From Bacteroidales bacterium (GTDB lineage Bacteria; Bacteroidota; Bacteroidia; Bacteroidales; UBA12077), in NCBI GenBank assembly GCA_019038645.1, contig JAHOYT010000011.1, positions 1 to 63,908 on the forward strand: 63,908 nucleotides of DNA, in the 5' to 3' direction. Made by a program: the position numbers and the translations under genes. Of this stretch, positions 26,985-37,438 are shown in pieces. The notes under the pieces are model-generated. The model was given only the letters and a program-made list of their open reading frames with translations, searched no databases and was not told the DNA's origin. The first letter of the stretch is position 1; every line of letters begins with the position of its first letter.

Positions 26985-27230
26985 AACCTTGTATACATGA
27001 TTAATAGCCTGTTCTTTAAAATATCAGAAAAAGATAATAAGATTATTATATATAATCGTTTTTCAGATGATCCGGATTCTGTTGTTTCAGTATTACATAA
27101 AGTCTTGATTTTATAAAATCAGAATATAAATTAAAACAAGAAATATTTAAAATAAATAATGATTTTATTAAGTTAAGTTATATTCTATATAAAAATTATA
27201 ACTTTGCAGCTGTAAATCTTATTTTAAAAA
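26985..27230. other. Intergenic region before ruvX
   Basis: It holds a terminator at its left end and the ruvX promoter. A 39-codon frame at 26997-27116 has no recognisable features and may be remnant sequence. Confidence 0.4.
27199..27206 (+). promoter_or_regulatory. ruvX promoter -7 element
   Basis: TAACTTTG matches TAnnTTTG, 24 bases before the GTG start of ruvX. This supports the GTG as the true start. Confidence 0.55.
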
Positions 27231-27653
27231 GTGTTGGGAAGAATTTTATCAATTGATTATGGCAGAAAGCGGGTTGGTCTGGCCGTTACAGATCCGCTTC
27301 AGATGATAGCTAATGCATTAACAACAATTCATTCAAAGGACATTTGGAATTTTTTATCTGAATATCTTGAAAAAGAAGATGTTGAATGTATTGTTGTTGG
27401 ATATCCAAAACAAATGAACAATCAGGCATCAGAAGCTGTTAGGTTTATTAATCCATTTTTGAAAAAGTTGACAAAAACTTATCCTGATATGGAGGTAAAA
27501 CAGGTTGATGAAAGATTTACATCAAAAATAGCGCATCGTACAATGATTGATGCAGGTTTAAAAAAGAAAGCCAGACAAAATAAAGCATTAGTGGATACAA
27601 TTAGTGCTACAATAATTTTACAATCGTATTTAGAACAAAGAACAAAATATTAA
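27231..27653 (+). CDS. ruvX: Putative pre-16S rRNA nuclease / Holliday junction resolvase-like RuvX
   Basis: A 140-residue YqgF-family RNase H-fold protein with LSIDYGRKRVGLAVTD (first catalytic Asp), VVGYPKQMN, VDERFTS and a C-terminal DTISATIILQSYL. It trims the 5' end of 16S rRNA in E. coli (YqgF); a recombination role is also reported. It uses a GTG start. The gene is two bases from def and surely co-transcribed. Confidence 0.92.
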   Translation: MLGRILSIDYGRKRVGLAVTDPLQMIANALTTIHSKDIWNFLSEYLEKEDVECIVVGYPKQMNNQASEAVRFINPFLKKLTKTYPDMEVKQVDERFTSKIAHRTMIDAGLKKKARQNKALVDTISATIILQSYLEQRTKY

Positions 27654-27654
27654 A

Positions 27655-28209
27655 ATGATTTATCCTGTTGTTATATATGGATCACCTGTTTTAAGAAAGG
27701 TGGCAAAGGAAATTGATAAGGAATATGCGGAACTGGATAAATTTATCCAGGATATGTGGGAAACAATGTATCAGTCTGATGGTTTAGGACTGGCAGCGCC
27801 ACAGGTTGGTAAATCTATTCGATTATTTGTTATTGATGGCTCTCCGCTAGAAGAAGATAATACTGAACTTAAGGATTTTAAAAAAGTTTTTATTAATGCA
27901 GAAATTGTTGAAAAAGAGGGTGATAATATAACGGTGAATGAAGGTTGTTTAAGTATTCCTTTATTACGGGAGGATGTTGTTCGCCCTTCAAAAATAAGAA
28001 TGGAATACTATGATGAAAATTTTAATTTTCATGATGAGTGGTTTGAAGGAATGGCTGCTAGAGTAATCCAGCATGAATATGATCATACTGAAGGAATATT
28101 ATTTACCGATAAAGTTGCCCCAATTAAAAAGCGATTATTAAAGGGTAAATTACTTGCTATAACGAAAGGTAAATTCAAAGTTGATTATAAAGTGAAATTA
28201 TCAAAATAA
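27655..28209 (+). CDS. def: Peptide deformylase
   Basis: A 184-residue metalloprotease-fold enzyme. All three motifs are present: GLGLAAPQVG, EGCLSIP (metal-binding Cys) and QHEYDH (HExxH-type metal and catalytic residues). It removes the N-formyl group from new proteins. It is second in the ruvX-def operon. Confidence 0.96.
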   Translation: MIYPVVIYGSPVLRKVAKEIDKEYAELDKFIQDMWETMYQSDGLGLAAPQVGKSIRLFVIDGSPLEEDNTELKDFKKVFINAEIVEKEGDNITVNEGCLSIPLLREDVVRPSKIRMEYYDENFNFHDEWFEGMAARVIQHEYDHTEGILFTDKVAPIKKRLLKGKLLAITKGKFKVDYKVKLSK

Positions 28210-28227
28210 TTATAATTGTATAACGAG

Positions 28228-28263
28228 AAGCCTTTTAATTCAATAATTAAAAGGCTTTTTTCT
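28228..28263 (+). terminator. Terminator after def
   Basis: A perfect 13-bp stem (AAGCCTTTTAATT / AATTAAAAGGCTT) with a CAAT loop and T run. Confidence 0.85.
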
Positions 28264-28399
28264 ATTAAAAAACAATTAAACTATTCAAATTATAAAAAGT
28301 CTAAATCGTATAAATTTTGAACAGATCGTTCATTTAAATGTTTTAAAATTCTAAATTTGTTTAATAACCTTCACTAAAATTTACTAAATCTTTATAAAA

Positions 28400-31300
28400 A
28401 TGAGAATTTTACAAAAGAACAATCGGATAAAGGTACGAACGTTGTTTGTACAGTTTTTTGTAGTTGCATTTCTTTTTGCATCAACTAATCTTTTTGCTAA
28501 AAAAGAAGAACCAAAAAAAGAAGAAGACCCTGTTAATACAGGAATTTTAAGCGGAATAAAATTCAGAAGTATAGGGCCTGCGTACGCATCCGGCAGAATT
28601 GCAGATTTCGCTGTTAATCCCGAAAATCATTCTGAGTATTATGTAGCAGTTGGTTCTGGTAATATATGGAAAACTGTTAATAATGGAATTACGTTTAAAC
28701 CTGTTTTTGATAGTTACGGATCATATTCGATTGGCGCTTTAGCTATGGATCCTAATAATTCTAATGTTGTTTGGGCAGGTACCGGAGAGAATAATCACCA
28801 GCGTGCATTAGGTTATGGCGATGGTGTTTACAAATCAGTTGACGGTGGTAAATCATGGACTAATGTTGGATTAACAGAATCCCGTCATATTGGAATGATT
28901 GCTATTAATTATCAAAACTCTGACATTGTATATGTTGCTGCAGAGGGTTCAGCATGGGGACCAGGTGGAGAAAGAGGTCTGTATAAAACAGTCGATGGCG
29001 GAAAAAACTGGAGCAAAGTATTAAACATTAGCGAAAACACTGGTATAAATAATGTTTTACTAGACCCAAGAGATCCTGAAGTTATTTATGTTACATCGGA
29101 ACAACGCCGCAGGCATGTTCATACAAAAATAGGAGGAGGCCCTGAATCAGGTGTTCAAAAATCAACAGATGGTGGTGTAACGTGGAAGAAAATAGAATCC
29201 GGACTTCCGGGAGTTCATAAAGGAGGAATGGGAATAGCAATATCTCCTGTAAACCCTGATTATTTATATTTAATTATTGAAGCTGCAGACGGTAAGGGCG
29301 GTTTTTACAGAACTACAGACAGAGGTGAATCCTGGAATAAAATGAGTGATCATGCATCTAGTGGCCAATATTATAATGAAATATTCTGTGATCCGGTTGA
29401 TGTAAACAAAGTATTTTCTGTTGAAACTTTTTCTCATGTAACTTATGATGGAGGTAAAACATGGAATCGTTTAGGTATGAAAGAGCGTCATGTTGATGAT
29501 CACGCCTTCTGGATTAATCCATTAGATACAGATCACTGGATTATTGGTGGCGATGGCGGAGTGTATATTACTTATGACGATGGTAAAAACTATCGTTTAG
29601 TTTCTAATTTACCCGTAACACAATTTTATAGAGTTGGTGTTGATTATGATTATCCGTTTTATAATGTTACAGGTGGAACTCAGGACAACAATAGCTGTGT
29701 AGGTCCTTCAGCAACAATAAGCAGAGATGGTGTTACAAGTGGTGACTGGAAAGTTACAATAGGAGGAGATGGTTTCTGGTCACAAATTGATCCGGAAAAT
29801 CCTGATATATTATATAATGAGTATCAGTATGGTAATGTATACCGATATGATAAGAAAAGTGAAGAATCTATATTTATTAAACCTCAGCCTGCTAAAGGTG
29901 AGCTAACTTATAAATGGAACTGGAATACACCTTTAATTATTAGTCCTCACAAAAATACACGTTTATATATGGCAGCAAATGTTGTATTTAAAAGTAATGA
30001 CAGAGGAAATACATGGGAAGTTATAAGTGATGATTTAACTGCTAAAATTGACAGAAATACATGGCCTGTAATGGGTAAGTACTGGAGTGCCGATGCAGTA
30101 GTAAAAGATGTTTCTACATCTCAGTTTGGAATGGTTATTTCATTTGTTGAATCTCCGGTAAAAGAAGGTTTACTATATGCGGGTACCGACGATGGTGTTA
30201 TTTCTGTAACCGAAGATGACGGAAAAACATGGAGAAAGATTACAACTTTTCCGGGGATTCCAGCAAACACCTATGTAAGTGATATTTATGCATCAAGATA
30301 TGATGAAAATGTAGTTTATGCCTCATTTGACAATAGAAAAAGAGATGATTTTAAACCATATTTGTTAGTGAGTACCGATAAAGGGAATACCTGGAAAGCT
30401 ATTACAACCGGATTCTCTGAAAACGGAACAATTCATACAATTGAACAGGATCACATCAATAAAGATTTATTGTTTGCAGGTACAGAATTTGGTGTATTCT
30501 TTTCTTATAATGGCGGACAAAAATGGGTTCAGTTGAAATCAGGATTACCTGTTATTGCGGTTAGAGATATGGTTATTCAAACAAGAGAAAGCGATCTTGC
30601 AATTGCAACATTCGGACGAGGATTTTATATATTGGATGATTATTCACCACTGCGTGATGTAAATCCGGTTCTGGTAGAAAAAGAGGCCCATATGTTTCCA
30701 ATAAAGGATGCTTTACTTTATGTACAGTCAGGTAAAAAATACGGACAAGGATCAACATATTATACTTCTCCTAATCCTGAATTTGGAGCAACTTTTACAT
30801 ATTATATGAAAGATGTTCCTAAAACTAACAAACAGGTTCGTAAGGAAAAAGAAAAAGAATTGTTTAAGGATGGGAAACCAATTCCACAACCAACCTGGAA
30901 GGAATTAGAGGACGAGGATAAAGAAATTGCACCATACCTTATATTTACAATTAAAGATGAGGATGGTACAATTATTAAGAGAACGAATAAAAAACCTTCA
31001 AAAGGTATAAATAGAGTTAACTGGAATTTAAAATATACCGGAGATTTCCCAACAAGATTATCAAATAAGAAATTTGATCCTTATAATGATAGAAGAGGAT
31101 TTTGGTTAGTTATGCCTGGAAAATATAATGTTTCAGTTTCAATGTACCAAAAAGGTCAGGTTAAAGAACTTATTAGCGATCAGGAGTTTACTGTTAAATC
31201 TTTAAACAATACTACACTTCCTGCTCCTGATAGAAAAGCAATGGTTAAATTCCAGAGAGATGTTGCTGAAATGACAAGAGTTATGGCTGGTGCTGTTGAC

Positions 31301-31705
31301 TTTAATGAGGAATTACTTGAAAAAGTTGCTTATTTAAAACAAGCAATAGTAACCACTCCGGGTGCTACTCATGAATTATTAGTCGAAGCGGAAAAAATCG
31401 AAAAACAACTTGAAGATATTCTTTTTGCCTTCGAGGGAAGTGATGCAAAAGCGAGTGATGAGGAAATACCTCCAAGGCAGGTTCCTTTAGGAAACAGATT
31501 ACAGTATATTCTATGGGGTCAATCAGGTTCAACTTCAGCAATTACTTCAACAAGTAAAATGGCTTATCAGATTATTCAGGAAGAATTACCTGAATTAATA
31601 GATAATCTTAAGACTATTGCTACAGTTGATATTAAAAAACTGGAAGAAAAACTTGAAGAAGCAAAAGCTCCGTGGACACCAGGCAGAATACCTGTAATGA
31701 ATTAA
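28400..31705 (+). CDS. Secreted BNR/VPS10-type beta-propeller protein
   Basis: A 1101-residue protein with an N-terminal signal region (VQFFVVAFLFASTNLFA, cleavage near residue 34). Many Asp-box repeats follow (VDGGKSWTNV, TDRGESWNKM, DDGKTWRKI), giving a VPS10/sortilin-like or 'glycosyl hydrolase' type double propeller to about residue 760. A C-terminal beta and helical part runs to residue 1101. Such proteins are common in Bacteroidota and are often annotated as glycosyl hydrolase without evidence. I see no catalytic glycosidase residues. It probably acts in the periplasm or on the surface in polymer or peptide handling. Confidence 0.75.
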   Translation: MRILQKNNRIKVRTLFVQFFVVAFLFASTNLFAKKEEPKKEEDPVNTGILSGIKFRSIGPAYASGRIADFAVNPENHSEYYVAVGSGNIWKTVNNGITFKPVFDSYGSYSIGALAMDPNNSNVVWAGTGENNHQRALGYGDGVYKSVDGGKSWTNVGLTESRHIGMIAINYQNSDIVYVAAEGSAWGPGGERGLYKTVDGGKNWSKVLNISENTGINNVLLDPRDPEVIYVTSEQRRRHVHTKIGGGPESGVQKSTDGGVTWKKIESGLPGVHKGGMGIAISPVNPDYLYLIIEAADGKGGFYRTTDRGESWNKMSDHASSGQYYNEIFCDPVDVNKVFSVETFSHVTYDGGKTWNRLGMKERHVDDHAFWINPLDTDHWIIGGDGGVYITYDDGKNYRLVSNLPVTQFYRVGVDYDYPFYNVTGGTQDNNSCVGPSATISRDGVTSGDWKVTIGGDGFWSQIDPENPDILYNEYQYGNVYRYDKKSEESIFIKPQPAKGELTYKWNWNTPLIISPHKNTRLYMAANVVFKSNDRGNTWEVISDDLTAKIDRNTWPVMGKYWSADAVVKDVSTSQFGMVISFVESPVKEGLLYAGTDDGVISVTEDDGKTWRKITTFPGIPANTYVSDIYASRYDENVVYASFDNRKRDDFKPYLLVSTDKGNTWKAITTGFSENGTIHTIEQDHINKDLLFAGTEFGVFFSYNGGQKWVQLKSGLPVIAVRDMVIQTRESDLAIATFGRGFYILDDYSPLRDVNPVLVEKEAHMFPIKDALLYVQSGKKYGQGSTYYTSPNPEFGATFTYYMKDVPKTNKQVRKEKEKELFKDGKPIPQPTWKELEDEDKEIAPYLIFTIKDEDGTIIKRTNKKPSKGINRVNWNLKYTGDFPTRLSNKKFDPYNDRRGFWLVMPGKYNVSVSMYQKGQVKELISDQEFTVKSLNNTTLPAPDRKAMVKFQRDVAEMTRVMAGAVDFNEELLEKVAYLKQAIVTTPGATHELLVEAEKIEKQLEDILFAFEGSDAKASDEEIPPRQVPLGNRLQYILWGQSGSTSAITSTSKMAYQIIQEELPELIDNLKTIATVDIKKLEEKLEEAKAPWTPGRIPVMN

Positions 31706-31732
31706 CTGAACATAATGATTCTAAATATGTTT

Positions 31733-31768
31733 AAAAACCAGGGATTGATTTTTCCTGGTTTTTTTCCT
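31733..31768 (+). terminator. Terminator after the propeller gene
   Basis: AAAAACCAGG pairs with CCTGGTTTTT around a short loop, followed by further T residues. Confidence 0.75.
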
Positions 31769-31909
31769 AAATTTGATGAACGTATTAATTTCGGTGATAA
31801 AGGTCTTAAATTATTTTTTAAGATAGAAACATAAAAACTAACACATCGTATATTGCATAAGAAGTAGGTTTTAAACTTATTAAAGTTATAAATTTAAAAA
31901 GGAGCAGAA

Positions 31910-32032
31910 ATGAAAAAGATTGGTTTAATGGTAGTAGCTTTGATTATTGTTGTAGTGTGCAGTTCGTGTAATATAAACAAAAGTTGCCCTGCTTATTCTG
32001 ACAGTTCTGTTGAAACAGAACAAAATGTTTAA
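31910..32032 (+). CDS. Tiny lipoprotein with CPAY motif (copy 1)
   Basis: A 40-residue product: basic start MKKIG, a hydrophobic stretch, then lipobox VCSSC with Cys20 as the lipid site. The mature tail is only about 20 residues and holds a second Cys in SCPAYSD (Cys26). A GGAG lies 6 bases before the start. It is clearly paralogous to the next gene. Function is unknown; similar tiny CPAY-type lipoproteins occur in Bacteroidota, from memory. Confidence 0.7.
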   Translation: MKKIGLMVVALIIVVVCSSCNINKSCPAYSDSSVETEQNV

Positions 32033-32102
32033 ATTTTATTATATTATTTTTTTTTTTAGATTTGATAAATTGAAATAGAAACTATTTTTTAACTAAACCA
32101 TC

Positions 32103-32228
32103 ATGAAAAAAATTATCGTAGCTTTATTATTATCATTATTTGTTATTGCTGTACTAAGTTCTTGCAAAAGTAAAGATTGTCCTGCCTATGGACAGGTCAC
32201 CACTGAGCAAGCAGATGTTAATTCCTGA
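32103..32228 (+). CDS. Tiny lipoprotein with CPAY motif (copy 2)
   Basis: A 41-residue product: MKKII start, hydrophobic core, lipobox VLSSC with Cys21, then KSKDCPAYGQ (Cys26). It shares the lipobox-C-x(4-5)-CPAY layout and the acidic/polar tail with the gene 70 bp upstream, so the pair arose by duplication. Its function is unknown. Confidence 0.75.
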   Translation: MKKIIVALLLSLFVIAVLSSCKSKDCPAYGQVTTEQADVNS

Positions 32229-32326
32229 TAAATACTTTAATACTTAAATATTTTCAGAACTATTGAGTAATAACTCATTATCTGTCTCAAATTTGTTATT
32301 TTTACAATTGAGACAGTTTTTATTTT

Positions 32327-33136
32327 ATGAAATTAAAAGTATTTATTGTTGCTTCTTTTCTTTCTCTTTTCTTTACAAAGGTTAACTCGCAGGAATTGCC
32401 CGGAGATATACCTAAAATTTTTTATAGAAACGAAAAAACTCTGGGTTTACACGCCAACACAAATGGCGTTGGAATTGGATATCGTTATGGAGACAGAATA
32501 AATTACTTCGAAAAACGAAATTATGAATTCGATTTTTCAATCATTAAACACCCAAAAGAGATAAAATCATCATCTTCTTTTATTGCTTCAGAATCATTCG
32601 TTTTTGGTAAATTGAATTATGTATTTGATTTACACTTAGGTTACGGAAAACAGAATGAAATGTTTGCCAAGCGCGATCCCGGAAGTGTTGCAGTCAGGTA
32701 TTTTTATTCCACTGGCCTTGCAGTTGCATTTTTAAAACCTGTTTATTATGAAGTATTATATCCTCTTAACGACAGTGTTTATGGAGTGCGTGAAGAAAAA
32801 TTCAATCCGGATATACATACTCCAGGTGAAATCAGTGGAAAATCATCCTTTTTTAAAGGATTTGATGAGATAAAGCTTGTTCCCGGAGCTTACTTAAAAG
32901 CCGGAATTAATTTTGAATTTAGTCAGTCAGAAACCATAATACACGCTCTGGAAGCAGGAGTAATGTTTCAGGCTTATCTGAGTAGTATTGAGATTATGGC
33001 GGTAGATGATAATCAACAGTTTTTCTTTACACTTTTTATAAGTTATCGTATCGGAAAAATAATTAATGCGCAGGAAATCTCTTCTGAATATTTAAAAAAG
33101 AGAAAGAAAAAAATAAAGATTTTTAACTGGATGTGA
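32327..33136 (+). CDS. Predicted outer-membrane beta-barrel protein
   Basis: A 269-residue protein with a signal peptide (FIVASFLSLFFTKVNSQE, cleavage near residue 22). Alternating aromatic and polar strands typical of small barrels follow (GVGIGYRYGD, FGKLNYVFDLHLGYG, AFLKPVYYEVLYPL, FFTLFISYRIGK). The C-terminal tail is very basic. I do not recognise a family. It is preceded by the two tiny lipoproteins and could act with them at the cell envelope; this is inference. Confidence 0.6.
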   Translation: MKLKVFIVASFLSLFFTKVNSQELPGDIPKIFYRNEKTLGLHANTNGVGIGYRYGDRINYFEKRNYEFDFSIIKHPKEIKSSSSFIASESFVFGKLNYVFDLHLGYGKQNEMFAKRDPGSVAVRYFYSTGLAVAFLKPVYYEVLYPLNDSVYGVREEKFNPDIHTPGEISGKSSFFKGFDEIKLVPGAYLKAGINFEFSQSETIIHALEAGVMFQAYLSSIEIMAVDDNQQFFFTLFISYRIGKIINAQEISSEYLKKRKKKIKIFNWM

Positions 33137-33232
33137 TTCTTTATTCCGCATCAAAATTATTTAGATTAATTCTTATTAATTTCTTGAAGAAATCCTTTTT
33201 AATGTATAATTTTGATCTCAATAAATTTTTAA

Positions 33233-34258
<1,026 letters not shown>

Positions 34259-34273
34259 TTCAGAATAATATTT

Positions 34274-34315
34274 AAAAAAGCCTGTCAAAATTTACTTTGG
34301 CAGGCTTTTTTTATA
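34274..34315. terminator. Bidirectional terminator between gap and the SiaC-like gene
   Basis: AAAAAAGCCTG and CAGGCTTTTTT flank a partly paired loop between convergent genes. Confidence 0.8.
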
Positions 34316-34328
34316 ATCGAAGTTCGGT

Positions 34329-34706
34329 TTAATAAATCTCAATTAATTTAAAGGGCACATCAATAATTGCCTGATAATGTTTCCCAAGTTCTAGAACAGC
34401 TTCATCATCTTCTTCATAATACCAGCTAATCTTACAGCTAAAGCCTTTACTTTTAAATTCCTGTATTAACTGAAAATATTCCAGAATAAATTTGGAAGAA
34501 CCACTATTAATGTATTCTAACTGAATATTTATTAGAGTTTCACTCTGTGGATTTTTAAAATATTCGTTTACCCAATCAAATAATTTATTAAAAAACTCAT
34601 CAGGATTTTCAGGAATAGATCGTCCGATAATTTTTAAAATTCCGGATTGGGCATCGAAATTAACATATGGCGTTTTTACTGTTTTTTCAATAACCAATTC
34701 TTTCAT
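34329..34706 (-). CDS. SiaC-like (DUF1987) regulatory phosphoprotein
   Basis: A 125-residue DUF1987/SiaC-family protein (TPYVNFDAQSGILKIIGRSIPENP, YINSGSSKFI, ISWYYEEDDEAVLELG). In Pseudomonas, SiaC is phosphorylated on a Thr by the kinase SiaB and, when unphosphorylated, activates a diguanylate cyclase. The matching position here appears to be Ser in NSGSSK. No cyclase or SiaA/B gene is adjacent, so the partner is unknown. Confidence 0.8.
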   Translation of the reverse strand: MKELVIEKTVKTPYVNFDAQSGILKIIGRSIPENPDEFFNKLFDWVNEYFKNPQSETLINIQLEYINSGSSKFILEYFQLIQEFKSKGFSCKISWYYEEDDEAVLELGKHYQAIIDVPFKLIEIY

Positions 34707-34718
34707 ATTAATGTATTG

Positions 34719-35957
34719 TTATTCGTAACGTAATGAAATTATAGGGTCAAGTTTCGATGCTTTTATAGCAGGAAACAAACCTGATACCAGTCCAACAAAC
34801 AAACATAAAACAACGCCACTTAGTATCCAGAACCATGGAATAATAAAAATCCCACCAGTTATTAAAGATACAACATTTCCCATAAAAATTCCTAAAATAA
34901 TTCCAAAAAATCCACCTAACTGACCTATCAGCACAGATTCATAAAGGAACTGACGCCTGATTATTTTTGATTTTGCTCCGATAGCTTTTCGAATACCAAT
35001 TTCACGTGTTCTTTCTGTAACGGATACGAGCATAATGTTCATAAGCCCAATAGCAGCACCAAAGAGAGTAATAATTCCAATAATCGTTGCTGCAATTGTC
35101 ACATATCTAATATTCTTGATTAACAGATTAGATAAACTATCACTGGTTTCAATTGTGAAATTGCTTTCTTCAAAACTCCGTAGTTTTCTTATAACTCTAA
35201 AAACTCCTTCAGCTTCGTTAATTGCAGCTTTTAATAATTTTGAATCATCAGGTAATACAGAAATTCTGAAATTCATATTGGGACGTGAAAAATTCTGACG
35301 AACACTTGTAATCGGTAAAATACATGTTTTATCGCCTGATCCTCCAAAACTGGAACCTTTTTCCTTTAAAACACCAATTACTTTATATTTTCCGTTCCCA
35401 ATACTAATTACTTTATCCAAAGGATCTTCGCCATCGGTAAAAATATCTTTAACCAGACCTGAACCGATTATGACAGAATGAGCATTTGATATTATTTCAC
35501 TGAAAGAAAAATTTCTACCCAATTTTATTTCATAGCCAGACGTAGCCAAAAAGTATTCATCAGCACCATAAACGGGAATATTTGGATTTGTTTTTTCCGA
35601 TTTATATTTTACAGTTGCAATATTAGATGCAAAAGTTGATATTGAAACTTTCGCTGGGAAATTAAAGTCTTCCTTAAATGCCATCGCATCTCTGAATTTA
35701 ATGCTTTTATATCTGGCAGTTCTTCCACCTACATGTACTCTGCTTTCTCTGTTAACAATGGAAAAAGTATTTGCGCCCATATTTTGAAATTGGTTGCTAA
35801 TTGAACTTTTTATTGAATCAATAGCTGTTAATATTCCAACCAGAGCCATTATCCCGAACGCAATAATAAATACTGTTAAAACAGTGCGCATTAAATTTGA
35901 CCGGATAGCGCTAAATGCAATTCTTAGATTCTCTTTAAATAGACTTTTCGAAAACAT
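34719..35957 (-). CDS. ABC transporter permease, MacB/FtsX type
   Basis: About 412 residues from the preferred ATG at 35957 (MFSKSLFKENLRIAFSAIRSN); an upstream start at 36002 would add an unlikely hydrophobic leader. TM1 is at about 24-45, a large periplasmic MacB-type domain follows, and three more helices are in the C-terminal third, with the coupling motif TERTREIGIRKAIGA. Such permeases move lipoproteins or peptides or transmit force, and need an ATPase that is not encoded here. It lies 12 bp upstream of the SiaC-like gene. Confidence 0.85.
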   Translation of the reverse strand: MFSKSLFKENLRIAFSAIRSNLMRTVLTVFIIAFGIMALVGILTAIDSIKSSISNQFQNMGANTFSIVNRESRVHVGGRTARYKSIKFRDAMAFKEDFNFPAKVSISTFASNIATVKYKSEKTNPNIPVYGADEYFLATSGYEIKLGRNFSFSEIISNAHSVIIGSGLVKDIFTDGEDPLDKVISIGNGKYKVIGVLKEKGSSFGGSGDKTCILPITSVRQNFSRPNMNFRISVLPDDSKLLKAAINEAEGVFRVIRKLRSFEESNFTIETSDSLSNLLIKNIRYVTIAATIIGIITLFGAAIGLMNIMLVSVTERTREIGIRKAIGAKSKIIRRQFLYESVLIGQLGGFFGIILGIFMGNVVSLITGGIFIIPWFWILSGVVLCLFVGLVSGLFPAIKASKLDPIISLRYE

Positions 35958-36150
35958 ATGCTTCAAAAATAATATAAGTAGATAACAATTAATATTATTC
36001 ATTCCTTTTTTTCGTTTTGAGATTAAAAACGATATATGATTGAACTTAATAATTGAAATTTGTAATTTTACTTGTACTCTGATTTCTTATACTCTGACTA
36101 TGTTATTTAATATATTATCTATTTCCTTATTTCAAATCATAAATAATTAA

Positions 36151-36420
36151 ATGATAAAAAGTGTAAAGATTAATATTTACGGAAGAGTACAGGGTGTTGG
36201 TTTTCGTTATAGTGCGCTTCAGAAAGCAAATGAAATGGGTATTTACGGATTTGTAAAAAATCGTTCTGACGGAAGCGTTTATATTGAGGCTGATGGAGAA
36301 ACTGAAATTCTTGAGCTATTTATAATTTGGTTGAGAAAAGGACCTTCCTGGTCGAGAGTTGATGATCTGAAAGTTAATGATATCCCTTTTAATAATTATA
36401 AATGTTTCTCAGTTAAATAA
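36151..36420 (+). CDS. acyP: Acylphosphatase
   Basis: An 89-residue protein with GRVQGVGFRYSA (catalytic Arg19) and GFVKNRSDG (catalytic Asn37). It hydrolyses acyl phosphates. It is the first gene of a tight cluster with the two AmmeMemoRadiSam genes that follow (2-bp and 5-bp gaps). Confidence 0.93.
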   Translation: MIKSVKINIYGRVQGVGFRYSALQKANEMGIYGFVKNRSDGSVYIEADGETEILELFIIWLRKGPSWSRVDDLKVNDIPFNNYKCFSVK

Positions 36421-36422
36421 AA

Positions 36423-37433
36423 ATGGAAGCTCAGTATTATACACAACTTGAGAACAAAAAGGTAAGCTGTAAGTTATGTCCGCATAACTGCACGATAAGT
36501 GATGGAAAATCAGGCGTATGTAGGGTCAGGGTTAATAAGAATGGTGTTCTTATTTCTGAAAATTATGGGATTGTATCTTCAATAGGATTTGATCCCATAG
36601 AAAAAAAACCATTGTATCATTTTTATCCGGGCTCCGAAATATTATCTGTTGGAAGTCTTGGATGCAACCTGCAATGTGATTTTTGCCAGAACTGGCAAAT
36701 CTCGCAAACATCAGTAAAAGATTTTGAAAGAAAAGGTAGACTGTACAAATCATCTGAAATTATTGAATTAGCATTGTCCGGAAAAAATAATGCAGGAATT
36801 GCTTTCACTTACAACGAACCAATTGTTTTTTATGAGTATATGATTGAAATAGCATTAAAGGCTCACGAAAAAGGATTGAAAAATGTAATGGTAACCAATG
36901 GTTTTATTAACAGGGAGCCTCTGGATAATTTGAATAAGTATATTGATGCTTACAGCGTCGATTTGAAAGCTTTTATAAACGATTTCTACATTGATTTTAC
37001 TAAATCTCAGCTTGAACCTGTTAAAGAAACGCTGATTAATATTGCAAAAGCCGGGAAACATCTTGAGATTACAAATCTGGTGATTCCGGGTTTAAATGAT
37101 ACGCAGGACAAGTTTAAAGAAATGGTTAAATGGATAAGGGAAAATACGGGTAAAAAAACAGTATTGCATATTTCAAGATATTATCCGGCTTACAAACTCA
37201 AAAAAGAACCGACTTCTGTTGATAAAATGTTACAGCTATATGAAATTGCAAAAGAATACCTGGAATATGTTTACCTTGGAAATCTGTTGTTACCTGAAGG
37301 AAACAGTACCTTTTGTTCTGAATGCAATACACTGTTAATTCAAAGAAGCGGATACTTAACAACGCTTGTTGCTATTAATCAACAGGGAAATTGTTCTGTT
37401 TGCGAAAATCATATTCTCGATCATATTAAATAA
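36423..37433 (+). CDS. amrS: AmmeMemoRadiSam-system radical SAM enzyme
   Basis: A 336-residue radical SAM protein. The 4Fe-4S motif is CNLQCDFC (Cys81, 85, 88), and N-terminal cysteines CKLCPHNC (16, 19, 23) plus Cys33 mark the AmrS/PflA-like branch. The C-terminal CSECN and CSVCENH form an extra cysteine set. It is part of the conserved trio with a MEMO1 homologue and AMMECR1, whose chemical product is not known. No AMMECR1 gene is present beside it here. Confidence 0.9.
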   Translation: MEAQYYTQLENKKVSCKLCPHNCTISDGKSGVCRVRVNKNGVLISENYGIVSSIGFDPIEKKPLYHFYPGSEILSVGSLGCNLQCDFCQNWQISQTSVKDFERKGRLYKSSEIIELALSGKNNAGIAFTYNEPIVFYEYMIEIALKAHEKGLKNVMVTNGFINREPLDNLNKYIDAYSVDLKAFINDFYIDFTKSQLEPVKETLINIAKAGKHLEITNLVIPGLNDTQDKFKEMVKWIRENTGKKTVLHISRYYPAYKLKKEPTSVDKMLQLYEIAKEYLEYVYLGNLLLPEGNSTFCSECNTLLIQRSGYLTTLVAINQQGNCSVCENHILDHIK

Positions 37434-37438
37434 TTCAT

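Noticed and set aside
26997-27116. 39-codon open frame before ruvX
   Set aside because: No recognisable motif, no ribosome site, and AT-rich sequence gives such frames by chance.
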